From contig NW_024881503.1 of assembly GCF_019059575.1 (NCBI RefSeq), forward strand, positions 372,001 through 436,000: 64,000 bases of DNA, given 5' to 3'. Below, piece by piece: positions 47,313 to 58,829 of this stretch; position 1 is the stretch's first letter; the number at the start of each line of letters is the position of its first letter. Under the pieces are notes generated by a model. That model was not told the origin of the DNA. It saw only the letters and a program-made list of their open reading frames with translations, and ran no database searches. The stretch is from Amphibalanus amphitrite (lineage: Eukaryota; Arthropoda; Thecostraca; Balanomorpha; Balanidae). A program made the position numbers and the translations under genes.

Positions 47313-47864
47313 TCTCAGAAACTAATCGATCTACGATGAAGCCATTTTACAAGATCATGGCCGGCTTGTGAACCAACAAGCCGATCGCATCTTCAACACT
47401 TCAAAGCTTAAGACGACGAAGATATAGCCTGAAGTACACTAAAGTTTTTAGGTGCAAAACCTACCGCTAAAACCCGCGAGACCTGTACAGCTCGAAAAGC
47501 TAGCCAAGGTCATTTAACTCAATGGCCTTGACCTGACCTTCACGTGAACTTGAAGCCTACCATAATGCATGCGGGACAAACATCATTTCACGTGTTGGGA
47601 CATTCACAACCACAAAAAAAAACAGAAACGCACGAATAACGTTCTCCGACACAAAGCAATTCGCCATTCCAGTCTAACATGGTCTCGAGAAACAAGTCAG
47701 TGGTTAAAGGTCATTCGGGTCAGGGTTTTGAAATTCTAAAGGTAGCTGTAAAGTTGATCAGCTCGAGGGTACTAAACGTTCGTTGCGATCGGCCGCTTTT
47801 TGCGCAAGTTTTTTTGCGAAAAACCGAGGGCCGGGGTCCGTTCGTCCCCCTACCAGTGCCAGGG

Positions 47865-48082
47865 TTAAGAGCAGTGGCGTAGACAGGGGGTAGGGGCCAT
47901 GGCTACCCCTTTCCGCCCATCTGCCCAGATGACGCACCAAGTAGCGCCAACTAGGCTGATGCTGTTTTACAGAGGGAACATGAATTAAAAAGTGAAGTGC
48001 AAACAGGGATCGAACTTAACATCTCTTTGAGGGTGTCTAGACACCCCAATGTTCTCCAGGGCACCCCCAAATAGGATCTGAG
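47865..48082. other. Junction after the degenerate E-like element, copy 2
   Basis: TTAA at 47865-47868 ends the E-like element. No gene follows before the hAT-like MITE. Confidence 0.4.
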
Positions 48083-48231
48083 CCAGTGGCGGCGGAACAC
48101 CTTCAATTAAAGGGAGGCACTGCTGACTTTTGGTTCCATTCTTTCCATGCAACGCCCATAAGGCTAATGTTAAAATGTCAAAATCAAAGGGGGTTCGGTG
48201 CCCTGGTGCCCCCGCCGTTCCGCCGCCTATG
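48083..48231. mobile_element. hAT-like MITE, copy 2
   Basis: Same ends and flanking 8-base duplication as 37963-38104; carried along by the segmental duplication. Confidence 0.75.
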
Positions 48232-49015
48232 ACCTGAGCCCCCTAATGTTGAGGGGCGCCCCTTCGGAAACCAGAATATTCCGAGCCCCGAGGGTCGATT
48301 GCGCCCCTGAAGAGCCGCTGGCACCCACCTGAATGGAAACTACAGTCGCCTCATTTAAGGATGTTGGCGCCCCTCTAGAGCACTCGGCGCCCCTCTGAAA
48401 ATCACAGTCGCCCCAACCAACTCCATCCAAGATCGATGCCTCCCCTTCTCCCCTGAAACTACTGGCGCCCCTCTAAAGCACCCGCATCCTTCTCAAGATC
48501 ACAGTAGCCCTCTCCGAGATCAATAGCGCCCTCAAAATTCACTGGCGCCCCCTTGAGCCTAAAGCCGTCCAACTTGAGACTACAGTCGCCCCATTCAAGC
48601 CCATTGGTGCCCCTCCAGGACGTCCGGCGCCCTTCTGAAGATCACAGTCGTCCCCATCCGAGGTCGCAGGGCTAAGAGGGTATAATAGAAAACGAGCGAG
48701 GCTCTGTAGTTCTCCAGCAGCACTGCGCGGGCCAACCATGGTCTATGATCGCGATCATCATGAAAGATCAGCCTCGGAAAGTGATAGTCAGCTCCAACCT
48801 GCAATTTCCTGAAGCGACATTTGGTATAATCAACTAATAATACGGGCCCCTGCGAGCTATGCAATTAAAAAAAAAGAAGATAGTATGCGAGAGCGGGTTG
48901 AGTTGTAGTGTAAACTCCTGGACTTTGCTCTCCTTGTTCTAGCCCTCAGCACGCATTTGAGAGGCTATTCCAGCCCAAGTTATTTTGGATCCGTGAATGT
49001 ATTTAGCTCTGCAGT

Positions 49016-50761
49016 CTAGATGTCACGGATTTCCAGCTGCTCACATGGAGAGTGTATGGGGACTATTGCGGTATTTGAACTTCGGCCAGAAATGAGCCAA
49101 TTGTGTGCGGACTTGATCGCGCTCTCAGCTAGGTCAGTGACCATAAACAGTGAAACTCCTGTAAACATTCCCAGGAAACTGGCGACATTTGCCAGAAAAT
49201 CTGACAAAGGCACTGCTAGAGACTCCTGACTCAGCTCCTCGGTGAAGTCGAAGGTTAGGAGGACATACGCGAAGCAGGGATTCCAGCCGCTGTTTCTACG
49301 TTGCTCCAATTTCTCAGGACGTTTTTCAGTGAGAGCAAATTGGCTGTGAGTACAGGCTTCTGGGCATCCACAGCTTGCTTCATCAATGTGAAATACGTCT
49401 TCAGGGAGATACTGGAAGGCTTCTGTCGGCAAAGAGATGGATAGCAATGGCGGCGGCGGTGGCGGCGGCGGCGGCGGCGGTGGCGGCGGTGGTGATGGTG
49501 GTGGTGTTGGTGGTGGTGGTGGTGGTGGTGTTGGTGGCGGCGGCGGCGGTGGCGGCGGCGGTGTTGGTGGCGGTGGTGTTGGTGGAAGTGTTGGTGGTGG
49601 TGGTGTTGGTGGCGGCGGTGGTGGTGGTGGTGTTGGTGGCGGCGGTGGCAGTGGTGGTGCTGGCGGCGGCGGCGGCGGCGGCGCTGATAAAAGCCGATTC
49701 GAGCTCGGTTGGTAGAACAGAGCGTCATCTTTTGAGGCAGGTCTGATTTCGGATCGTGCACTTTCCTCCCCAGCATTTCCAGAAGAACTAGGACTATCAA
49801 TAGCGGAGGAGTTGGACGACGACAACAGATAGTCACGACCCAAGCGAGTACGATTGAGATCGCCTGCGCAGACGTTACTCATACTGAATCCTAAGACCGA
49901 GCTAGACAGTTGCATGTCCACCACACGAGTACAGAGCGGCACGTGCTCCATGAACCCACCGACATCGGGCAGGAACGTCTTCGCACCGACCATGTGTGGC
50001 ATCCTGCAGCCTGCACGTGCCACGGGTCGCCTCCACTGGCACTCCTTCAGACACTGGGTCCGCGAGTAGCCGGGACGGGACGAGCACGGCCTCCGACGCA
50101 CGCTGACTTGCTCGGTCCGCCGTGCCGAGATCGAGTAGTGGACGCGTTCGCCCGAGAACAGCGGCACGCTCTCTGTGACCGGGACCCAGTCCGGCAGGTC
50201 TCCGACGTTCGGGACGTCGTCGCCATGAACAAAAAGCCGATAGGAAGGCCTCAAATCTCGAAGCTGCTTATTTCCAAAGAAAGGTGACTCCCGAAGCCTG
50301 ATTGTCAGAGCCCGTCGTCGCTGACTAACAAGGTTCATGCGCTCATCCGGCGTGAAGGTGTAACAACGCTTGTACATCCAATAATCGCCCTTCATATCCA
50401 GCCCATCTTCCCGGTAAAATCTCTCACTCCATGTCCCGGGTCCGTGGGTATCAGAAAAGGGATGCCCGCGGTTGTTGAAGTCCACCTGACGATCCTCACC
50501 GACCAGCTCCAGGGTGACCCCTTCCATGAACTCTGTGATGTTGACGGAGCCGTTCGCTAGTCGCTGCAGGGACGGCCCCAGGTACCTCTTCAGCACCGTC
50601 ACGTCAGCGCAGACGGTGAGGCGAGGAAATGACGCCGGACTGCGCCACGAAGACGTCACGAGTCGCTGCAAGTTGAAGAGCATGAACTGCTGGAAGATGA
50701 GGCCCACCAGAGTCGCGAGCAGCACCAGCCTGAGGAGCAGCTGCAGCTTCGACAGAGCCAT
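49016..50761 (-). CDS. DEG/ENaC-family sodium channel, intronless, with polyproline insert
   Basis: 581 residues in one exon. Predicted amiloride-sensitive-type cation channel subunit (degenerin/pickpocket family) of the plasma membrane. A very short N-terminus leads directly into TM1 (about 6-29), then FPRLTVC (45-51), the conserved post-TM1 motif. A large extracellular domain has many cysteines (CSSRPGYSRTQCLKECQW; GCPEACTHS). TM2 (about 521-545) includes LANVASFLGMFTGVS, with GVS (535-537) at the place of the G/S-x-S selectivity filter. Between the cysteine-rich parts is a tract of about 85 residues, nearly all proline (49447-49684), from an expanded CCG/CCA/CCT repeat. The cytosolic HG gating motif seen in most family members is absent, so the true N-terminus may lie in an unseen exon. 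Nearly the same as the frameshifted copy at 38889-40441. Confidence 0.88.
   Translation of the reverse strand: MALSKLQLLLRLVLLATLVGLIFQQFMLFNLQRLVTSSWRSPASFPRLTVCADVTVLKRYLGPSLQRLANGSVNITEFMEGVTLELVGEDRQVDFNNRGHPFSDTHGPGTWSERFYREDGLDMKGDYWMYKRCYTFTPDERMNLVSQRRRALTIRLRESPFFGNKQLRDLRPSYRLFVHGDDVPNVGDLPDWVPVTESVPLFSGERVHYSISARRTEQVSVRRRPCSSRPGYSRTQCLKECQWRRPVARAGCRMPHMVGAKTFLPDVGGFMEHVPLCTRVVDMQLSSSVLGFSMSNVCAGDLNRTRLGRDYLLSSSNSSAIDSPSSSGNAGEESARSEIRPASKDDALFYQPSSNRLLSAPPPPPPPAPPLPPPPPTPPPPPPPPTPPPPTLPPTPPPPTPPPPPPPPPPTPPPPPPPTPPPSPPPPPPPPPPPPPPPLLSISLPTEAFQYLPEDVFHIDEASCGCPEACTHSQFALTEKRPEKLEQRRNSGWNPCFAYVLLTFDFTEELSQESLAVPLSDFLANVASFLGMFTGVSLFMVTDLAESAIKSAHNWLISGRSSNTAIVPIHSPCEQLEIRDI
49447..49684. 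repeat. Expanded GGC/GGT trinucleotide repeat within the channel gene
   Basis: Nearly pure GGC/GGT triplets; about 44 bases at the matching site in copy 1 (39321-39364). Read on the minus strand it encodes proline with a few T, A, L and S. Confidence 0.92.
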
Positions 50762-51549
50762 GGCTGGGCATCTGATGTCGGCACGGGAGCCGCAGTCAGC
50801 AGCTAATGACCAGCCTTCAGGTTACAGCACTCAGCAGCCAGCTATCAGCAGCTAGAGGCCAGACTGACTACCGGGACCCATCTGGTTCTTGGCGGTCCAC
50901 CTTCAGTAGTTGGTGTTTGGAGGTTTTCTGTCTGTGCGACTTGGCCACCAGTGCTTATTAAGGGCCGCTACCTGGCTGGCAGTGCCATGCAGGTTACAAT
51001 AGCAGTTCGATATGAAGTCCAGGACCCCCGTCCCGACTGCCTCTGTGTCGCCGTAGAATGCGTTGCCACATTAATGATCCAGCATTAGCAACATACTCCC
51101 GCGGCTGGGCAGACGTCAGACGCTCGATTGAGCAGCGGACGGTAACCATTAAATGTTACAGTGCGGCTTTTCCGCAACCCAGTCGCCACAAGAAATAGCG
51201 ACACAGGTACCCATCAGTCACCTGGGCTGGGCAGCTGTGCGGAAATGGGACTCCCTGGTGACATTTTCCTTAAAGCCGGCGTCTTCCCGGTGAGGAGCAA
51301 ACACCGCTAGAATCGACCTGGTGGCGGTGTTGACCACTGACGTAGTTCACTGAGGAGCTGCTGAAAGCACGAAGAGGGAGCGCAGCAACATGAAATGTTT
51401 GGTTGTTGCGTTGAACCCCCGTCTTGAGCTCGCGCTCTGTTGGAGGACGGGAGGGATGTTTGAATCCCTTGCTTGCGCAATGTGCATACCGTTATCCATA
51501 CACCTTTGACCTCTTATGCAATTTAGATCACCTCCATGCCAACTTTGTA
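50762..51549. other. Upstream flank of DEG/ENaC copy 2
   Basis: Paralogous to 40442-41231. No gene recognised. Confidence 0.4.
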
Positions 51550-51764
<215 letters not shown>

Positions 51765-51767
<3 letters not shown>

Positions 51768-51950
51768 CCCTCGCCCCGTTGGGGGGCCGATATGCCCCCT
51801 GTGGCTTTTCCTGAATAGCAAGAAAATGGCGGTACGCAGCGCCGCCAAATTTTCAATACTTTCCCGAGCATCAAATTGACACCTTCAGACAAAATTTCAA
51901 GTCTTAGTTCACCTTAGGTCAGGAGTTGTTAACGTTAAACTGAGTTCATA
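51765..51950. mobile_element. Fragment of a TTAA-type element end
   Basis: Starts CCCTCGCCCCGTTGGGGGG, then a GCCGATATGC palindrome and a module (cttttcctgaatagcaag; gcggtacgcagcgccgcc) matching the left end of element A. No right end found. Confidence 0.5.
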
Positions 51951-52036
51951 TTTAAGCAAAAATGATAAAAAACATGATATCTTGAAACGCTCACAAAAGT
52001 TACAGTTTACAAGCAATTTCAAAGATGTTTAAGTCG

Positions 52037-52163
<127 letters not shown>

Positions 52164-52165
52164 TA

Positions 52166-52810
52166 TGTTACAGGCAAAGTGAAAACTCGGGCATTTTGCA
52201 AACTGCCTGACCCTACACTACCAGGCATTTTGCAAATTGCCTGAAATTATTTTTCCAGGCATTTTGCAAAATGCATGACATCAAACTCACACCAGCGACG
52301 ATGTATAGGTATTAGGTAAGCATCATTTGTAACTGCCTCTTACAAAAGTTAACCGCTGTCAATACGCACCAAGTGAGAAGACACTGCGTTCTCCGGGTAG
52401 CGCCGCCGAGTTCAGGTCACTGAGCCTCAGCGGCCGTCGGGTGCCGAGCACCGGGCGTGGTTTCATTGGTAAACATGCGCTCGGACCTCGGTACAATGAT
52501 TTGCACTGTTTCTAAAAGCTCTTGGTGGCTTTTTGAAAATACTATGGGTGGATATTGATAAGAAAAGAATGCTCTTATGATTTGCGAAAATTTGATTGTT
52601 ACACGTTTACATTATCAAGCGTCTAGGCAGAATACTATGTAGACATCGCAGCTTTTATACACACGGCTACAACTCGGTATATATGTTACGAAAGGTACGG
52701 AGACGGTGGCTCAAGTCCATTGGCAGTGGTGGCTCCATCTCGACGGAATTGACGCAAGACGTAGGTATACAGAGTGTCACGAAATTGATGCGCGGTTGGC
52801 ACGGTCTGTT
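52166..52810. mobile_element. Foldback element with TTTTGCAAAA palindromes, copy 1 (one end)
   Basis: Begins TTACAGGCAAAGTGAAAACT, followed by three units of the ggcattttgcaaa(a/c)tgcc type, then a body that matches 54390-54920. The opposite end is missing. Open frames in it are shifted relative to the second copy, so it is not treated as coding. Confidence 0.7.
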
Positions 52811-52814
52811 ATGT

Positions 52815-52949
52815 TCATAGGTGGCGGAACCGGAACGGGGAGGGGGGGGGGCACCGAGGCACCGTGTCCTCCTTGATTTTGGCATTTTAACATGAGCCCT
52901 ATGGGCGTTGCATGGAAAAAATAGGACCAAAAGTCGGCAGTGTTCCCCC
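52815..52949. mobile_element. Partial inverted hAT-like MITE
   Basis: Starts cataggtggcggaac, the reverse of the MITE at 37963. It stops at an internal TTAA, where the next element begins. Confidence 0.65.
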
Positions 52950-54182
52950 TTAATTCGCGCCCCGCTAAGGGGGGGGGGGGCGGGCAGAGTCTGCCCCTCT
53001 CCTCCCGTTTTTCGCCAATAACTTCTACACGTGTTATGCCAGCAACGTCAAACTTTCAGTACCTTATCATACATCAATTTAACACGTTTCCTGAAACTTT
53101 GAGCGAAATCGCTCGGAAATTTTTTGAGAAAATGATGTTTAAGTGACGTCATGTCCGCCATTGTCGCCTAAAAAACGGCAAAATTTCAAACACCGCTTAC
53201 GTCTTCATTTTTAAAGGAATCAAGACGTACCTAAAACGGTTATACGTGATTCTACCTTGTCTATCAAATGGCTATCTCGTTTTTTGAAAATTTTGGATTT
53301 TGCCCCAAACTTAAAAAATGACTTTTTTTGGGACAATATAATAAAATCCAAAAATTTGAGTATATCGAAAAAACGGAATATTTTTCAAAGAAGTGGTCTA
53401 TGTGCACCTACATACCAATTTTTAGAAGAATGGGTTAAAAAATGTGGGAGTTATTCAAAATCTTATGACGTTACGGCACACATTTTTCTTCAATGCTTTT
53501 TTGGAAGTTCTAGACCTCATACGGAGACAAAAATAACACCATTCGATTTGCCGTGAAAAACTGCATCAGATAGACACCTTTTTAGGTCTTAACAACCAAC
53601 TTCAAAATTTGATCTCACTTGACCTGACCTTGACCTGACCGCGACCTGAAACTCATCCAGATGTGGTCAATATCACTTATTGAGTGTGCCTATTAAATAA
53701 TTCTACGAATAAAATGGCCCATAAAACATGTGTCACACATGGCCTTAACTATATTTCGTTTTTGGTTACCTGACCTGACCTTGACCTTGACCTTTGCATG
53801 ATATTGTATGCAACAAATATTGTCTTGGTAGCCTAATAACACGTTTTGGGCAATCAGTCTCAGTCCATCTTCGGCAACTACGGTGCAAGGCCGATACTGT
53901 AGAAACTTGCATTGTGTACCCTTGACCTGACCTTGACCTGACATCTGACCTACTTTAGCAAAACAAATTGGCTCTGAAGATCCGCCTTGTTGAGAGCTTT
54001 CGAGTGCCGTTTTCCCCGTCTTTCTACGACCATCCGTTCGGAAGTTAGGTGCTATTTTTATTGGGGTGCAATGTCAAATTTCGTACAAGGTCATTTATTA
54101 AAAAAGTACAATGTCATTTATTCCGGCTTTTTCAAAAAGTCAAAAACTGTTTGAAAGAAACATATAAATAGAAAATTCATAT

Positions 54183-56045
54183 TTGTGTATATGTTACAGG
54201 CAAAGTGAAAACTCGGGCATTTTGCAAAATGCCTAGGCAATTTGCAAAATGCCTGACCGGCCAGGCATTTTGCAAAATGCCCAGGCAGTTTGCAAACTGC
54301 CTGACCCACCAGGCATTTTGCAAACTGCCTGAAATATTTTCCCAGGCATTTTGCAAAATGCCTGGCATCAAACTCGCACTAGCGACGATGTATAGGTAAG
54401 CATCATTTGTAACTGCCGCTTACAAAAGTTCATTGCTGTCAATGCGCACCAAGCTAGGGGACACTGCGTTCTCCGGGTAGCGCAGCCGAGTTCAGGTCAC
54501 TGAGCCCTATCGGCCGTCGGGTGACGAGCACCGGGCGTGGTTTCGTGGGTAAACATGCGCTCGGTACAATGATTGTACTGTTTCTAAGAGCTCTTGGTGG
54601 CTTTTTAAAAAATACTATGGGTGGATATTGATCAGAAAAGAATACTCTTCCAATTTGCGAAAATTTGATTGTTACACGTTTACGTACATTATCAATCGTC
54701 TCTGCCGGAACAGTTGCCTACGAGGGCAGAATACTGGACATCGCAGCTTTTATACACACGGCTACAACTCCGTATACCTATACGAAAGGTACGGAGACGG
54801 TGGCTCATGTCCATTCAGCGTTGGCTCCATCTCGACAGAATTGACGCAAGACGTAGGTATTCAGAGTGTCACGAACTCGATACGCGGTTGACGCGGTCTT
54901 GTCCCTCCATGCCCCTCCTGAGTGCTGAATGGATGTAATTTGAACGGGTCCGGCACCAGGGCATCTAAATCGGCCATCCCCCGGTATCTGAAGATTTTAC
55001 CATGAAGCTGAAGCCTCTCAACATCAGGCTGCAACCCTGACTTATCGTCATCCATTAGTGGTGCAGCTAGATTTCGACAAAACCCACCAAATCTGGACTA
55101 TTCAGAACTAGAGATTCAGACTTTTTAATGATGAGGCCGTGAGGCGATATTAGCCGTTTTCACGACGGCCATCTGGTACACATTTGGTTAACATCTGGTG
55201 CAGATTAAGTGCATATTTGGTCAAATGAGGTTCAGTGTGTCTCTTAGTAGCTATCAGCTAGGGTTGTAGGTACTAATTGCTTAGATGCCTCCTTTGTCAT
55301 ATTATCAGAGAGCATCATCGGTTAAAACACTGAAATAAATTCATAAAATAAATATATTTGCTGTAAAAGAGATTAGGTGCAGATTTGGTCAAATTAGGTG
55401 CACTCGCCGGATAGCCCGTCGTGAAAACGGCTATTAGAGCTCTTCTTAGTCACTAACCGTCCCGACAAGCAGTTCTGGGCCAACAGCAGCTCAGAGGCGC
55501 TGCACCGTCGAGACGGTGAAGCACTCACTGGGCACTGGGGATTCTCGTTTGGGGCATGATGGGCTACAGAGGCCTATTTGAGCTTCACCAGGTGCCGCGG
55601 GGACAGACCATGTGGCCGCTGATAACTTGTCAGCGAGGTGCTGGAGAACACTAACGCAACTACGATGCAATACATTTCGGGACACAAGCACATCTCGCAA
55701 CAATTTCGTGACACCCTGTATTCGTGACCGTGGAATGTGTCAGATGTGCCCACAACACATGTGAAATGTGTTGTGGGGTCAGTCACAATGGAACGTTTAT
55801 GATCAACGCCTGTAGTCAACAAAAACGGTGGAATATATGAAAACCCACTCCCAGGCATTTTGCAAAATGCCTGGCGGGTCAGGCATTTTGTAAAATGCCT
55901 AGGCAGTTTGCAAAATGCCTGGTGAGCCAGGCAGTTTGCAAACTGCCTGGGCATTTTGCAAAATGCCTGGCCGGTCAGGCATTTTGCAAATTGCCTAGGC
56001 ATTTTGCAAAATGCCCGAGTTTTCACTTTGCCTGTAACATATATA
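54183..56045. mobile_element. Foldback element with TTTTGCAAAA palindromes, copy 2 (both ends)
   Basis: Inverted ends ATGTTACAGGCAAAGTGAAA and its complement at 56045. Each end carries five to seven tandem palindromes of about 20 bases (consensus AGGCATTTTGCAAAATGCCT; some with cagtttgcaaactg), separated by 1-8 bases. The interior has no convincing ORF. A TA-flanked MITE is nested at 55151-55433. Superfamily unknown. Confidence 0.8.
55151..55433. mobile_element. TA-flanked MITE, copy 2 (inverted)
   Basis: Inverted counterpart of 14181-14455: same GCCGTTTTCACGACGG ends and TA flanks (55151-55152, 55432-55433). Confidence 0.8.
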
Positions 56046-56639
56046 TATATAAATATTTTTGGAATTTTCATAATTTGAGGATCCGAGATAGCAGTTTGAT
56101 AGCGCAGACTACTCTGAGTCCTCTCATGCAAAGAAATTGGATCTAGCTTAAAAACTGAAATCTTGAGAGCGAATGCCGTTGTTCAATGCTTTGCGTCGAA
56201 ATAAGCCGAACATGACGTCACTCTGACGTCATTTCCGGCCGACCATGATAGCTACGCAGTTCAGATTTTGACACAAGGTGTCAAATTAATGCAACCTAAG
56301 GTACTGAGGCGTTGATACGTTGAGTGATTTAGAAGGTATTGCAAAAAAACGAGAGGGGGCTATGTATAGCCCCCATCCCTCCCCCTCCCCCCAGTGGGGC
56401 ATGGGTTGATGAATCCTGAACTCAAAGGTCTAAGGAATTTTCGTTATCCTCGTGTGGTATATTCCATTTACCCCGAGTGAGGTTTCTATACACGGCTTTT
56501 ATAAACCGGTCTGTGTGGTATCTTCCGAACATCTGAAACACATTTGTGGCAATAGAGGAAAACCCTAACGGTTAACCGTGTGGCCTACCGTTCTTACTCA
56601 ATGAACTTGTTACCTACCCTGACCTTGCTCTGAGTATGG

Positions 56640-56720
56640 ATGGGCGAGGCTCGCCAAATGCCGACTGACCAGTCGTGACCGGTATATAAGACCGGCTGAC
56701 CGGTGCAGTGGACATCATTC
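56640..56720 (+). promoter_or_regulatory. CPR4 core promoter
   Basis: GGCGAGGCTCGCC, GACTGACCAGTC, TATATAAG (56683-56690) and TCATTC (56715-56720). Confidence 0.85.
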
Positions 56721-56764
56721 AACTACTGCAGCTCGCAGAATACACATCCTCAAATCAACCAAAC

Positions 56765-57679
56765 ATGAAGATGGTGAGTAGCAAGGGCTTATTTACGTAA
56801 GAAAACGATATCTAGAGCAAAGTGCTAATAGATATGCAAAAACATACTTTCATGCCATCGAAAACGTAGCTCCTCTAAAAAAGTACTTTTAAATGTTTGC
56901 TTACTCACCTTAATCATTCTTGTTTTTCTTTTTTCAGCTGGTGATCGCCGCTGTCCTGGCCGTTGCTGCCGCCGACAAGCTGCCGACGCTCCCCACCTAC
57001 TCTGCCCCTGCCCCGAGGGCCTACTCTGCCCCGGTCCCGCCGTCCTACTCTGCCCCTGCTCCCCCGCAGTACGGACAGAAGGTCCCCCAGATCCTCTCTC
57101 AGCAGTTTGACCTCAGCGACGACCAGTCCTACGTTGCAAGGTGAGTACGCATAAATGTTATGTTGTCGACTCATGCTTACTCGTAGAAATGCTTACCTAA
57201 TTGCTAAGTTTATGTATGCTAGCTTCGAGTTGCCTTGTTTTATCATGAATTCAAGTTTCATGGTTAAAAAGTTTTTTCCTTGTACGAATCCCCCTATATA
57301 AATATATTGTAAGCTTCTACATCTAATTAATGTTCTTTCCCTCAGCTACCAGACGGAGAACGGCATCTCTGCCTCCGACTCTGGCCGGCTCGTGGCTGGC
57401 TACGGCGGCGAGCCCAGCTACGCTCGTGAGGGACAGTACAGCTACACCGACGACTACGGCAACACCTACACCGTCACGTACACGGCCGACGCCAACGGCT
57501 TCCAGCCGCAGGGTGCCCATTTCCCGACGCCCGTGCCCACCGACTACCGAGTACCCGACCCCGCAGGTGCCGGTGACCCAGGCCAGCTACCAGGCGGCCC
57601 CCGCCCCCAGCTACCAGGCGGCCCCCGTCCAGCCCCAGCCCCAGTACCAGGCCTACCAGCCCAGCTACCAGTGATTTAG
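56765..57679 (+). CDS. CPR4: RR-type cuticle protein with frameshifted tail
   Basis: Secreted chitin-binding cuticle protein. Exons 56765-56773, 56938-57140 and 57346-57679; gtgagt donors and cag acceptors; 181 residues as read. Signal peptide and KLPTLPTYSAPAP region as in CPR3, with an extra AYSAPVPPSYSAPAP unit. The RR domain is intact (SYQTENGI, YSYTDDYGNTYTVTYTAD, NGFQPQGAHFP). After PTPVPT a 7-base duplication (ctaccga, about 57543-57549) shifts the frame: the tail reads DYRVPDPAGAGDPGQLPGG and ends QLPVI at TAG 57677-57679, in place of the Q/Y-rich tail. The original frame would end at 57672-57674. The 5' half matches CPR3; the 3' UTR matches CPR1. Confidence 0.85.
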
Positions 57680-58089
57680 TTGATCGTATTTATTAAATTT
57701 TCTTCACCATGCGTTGCACGCTCAGAGAATTTACGCTTACGAGTCCATGTATCTGTTGTGATATTGTTGTAACTGGTGCTTCATGTTTGGATGTTTGTCC
57801 CATGTCCACACAATACATGTGAATCGCAATGAGCTCTTTGAACTGAGACGGAAAGCAATCACTGAGGTGATAATAAAGGAAGGCGTGGCTTTGAGGTTCG
57901 TTAGGAGCAACCGGAAGACACGATACATTTAACACTAACAAACCATTTTATCGCGTAAAAGTGACTTTTATCGCGTAGGGAAAAGCGGGGTAGGACGGCC
58001 ACCGTAACTTTAAAGTCATTTTTCGACTGCCTAGGTACAAATCACTTATCACACCGGAGTATAAAAGTGAGCGAACACGTTCGACGTTC
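57680..58089. other. 3' flank of CPR4
   Basis: Probable 3' UTR, resembling that of CPR1. No further gene. Confidence 0.4.
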
Positions 58090-58829
58090 TTAACCCCCGC
58101 CGGCACAGGGGGGTTGATGCAACCCCCTAAGGTATTTCGCGAATAACGCGTAAAAAGCAGCCGATCGCGCCGAAACTTACAGTACCCTCGCATTAATCAA
58201 TTTTACACCTTTCCTGAAAATTTCATGACCCTGACCCAAATGACCTTTGACGTGTGACCTCTTTTCCGAGACCAGGTTTGGCTGGAATCGCGATTCCGCG
58301 TACATATGTCGGCTCGCATTAGCCGCGCGTTTGCAAGCTTTTCGTGGTTTCAAACGTTCAAACATGTGATTTGATGTTGCTCCCATGCACTAGGGTGGGG
58401 TCAAGGTCACCTGAAGGTCAGGTCAGGTCATTGACCTTTGGTGACCCCGTTTCACTTTTTCGAGTTTTACATGTTTCTAGGCTAGTTTTTGGAGCGGAAT
58501 TCGAATTTAGCAACCAGTTGAACATTTACGAAGCAGTTTTGGTGCCTTCGTAACATGTTATGAAGCTGTCAGAGGCCGGTGACAGGTACTACGAATACCC
58601 GTCACGACCCCTACCGGTTGACCTGACCTGACCTGACCTGACCCGACCAGGTCTAAACGCTTAACGACATCATCTTGATCAAAACTAACACGATATTCGT
58701 AATCAGCACCCCGGAAAACCCCGTAGCAGCCACACTTTACGACTTTCTAATAGGTCCCGATATTCCCGATTTTTGGGTCATTGACCTGACCTGGAAGGTC
58801 AACAGATGACCTAGGACCTTAAAATTGGG

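Larger units (their letters stand above)
52950..56409. mobile_element. Chimeric TTAA element (inverted G-type half plus C/K-type half)
   Basis: Left flank TTAA (52950-52953), then TTCGCGCCCCGCTAAGG. From there to about 54048 it is an inverted copy of element G. At 54049 it switches to C/K-type sequence (gtgctatttttattggggtg), which ends CCCCAGTGGGGCATGGG-TTGA at 56406-56409. A foldback element is nested in the second half. No transposase. Confidence 0.7.

Noticed and set aside
49375-49836. Glycine-, alanine/valine- and histidine/arginine-rich open frames
   Set aside because: Other-frame readings of the trinucleotide repeat in the DEG/ENaC gene; the proline frame is the one joined to channel domains.
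52596-54938. Similar open frames in the two foldback copies (HRSFYTHGYNSVY...)
   Set aside because: The reading frame is not kept between the copies, arguing against coding.
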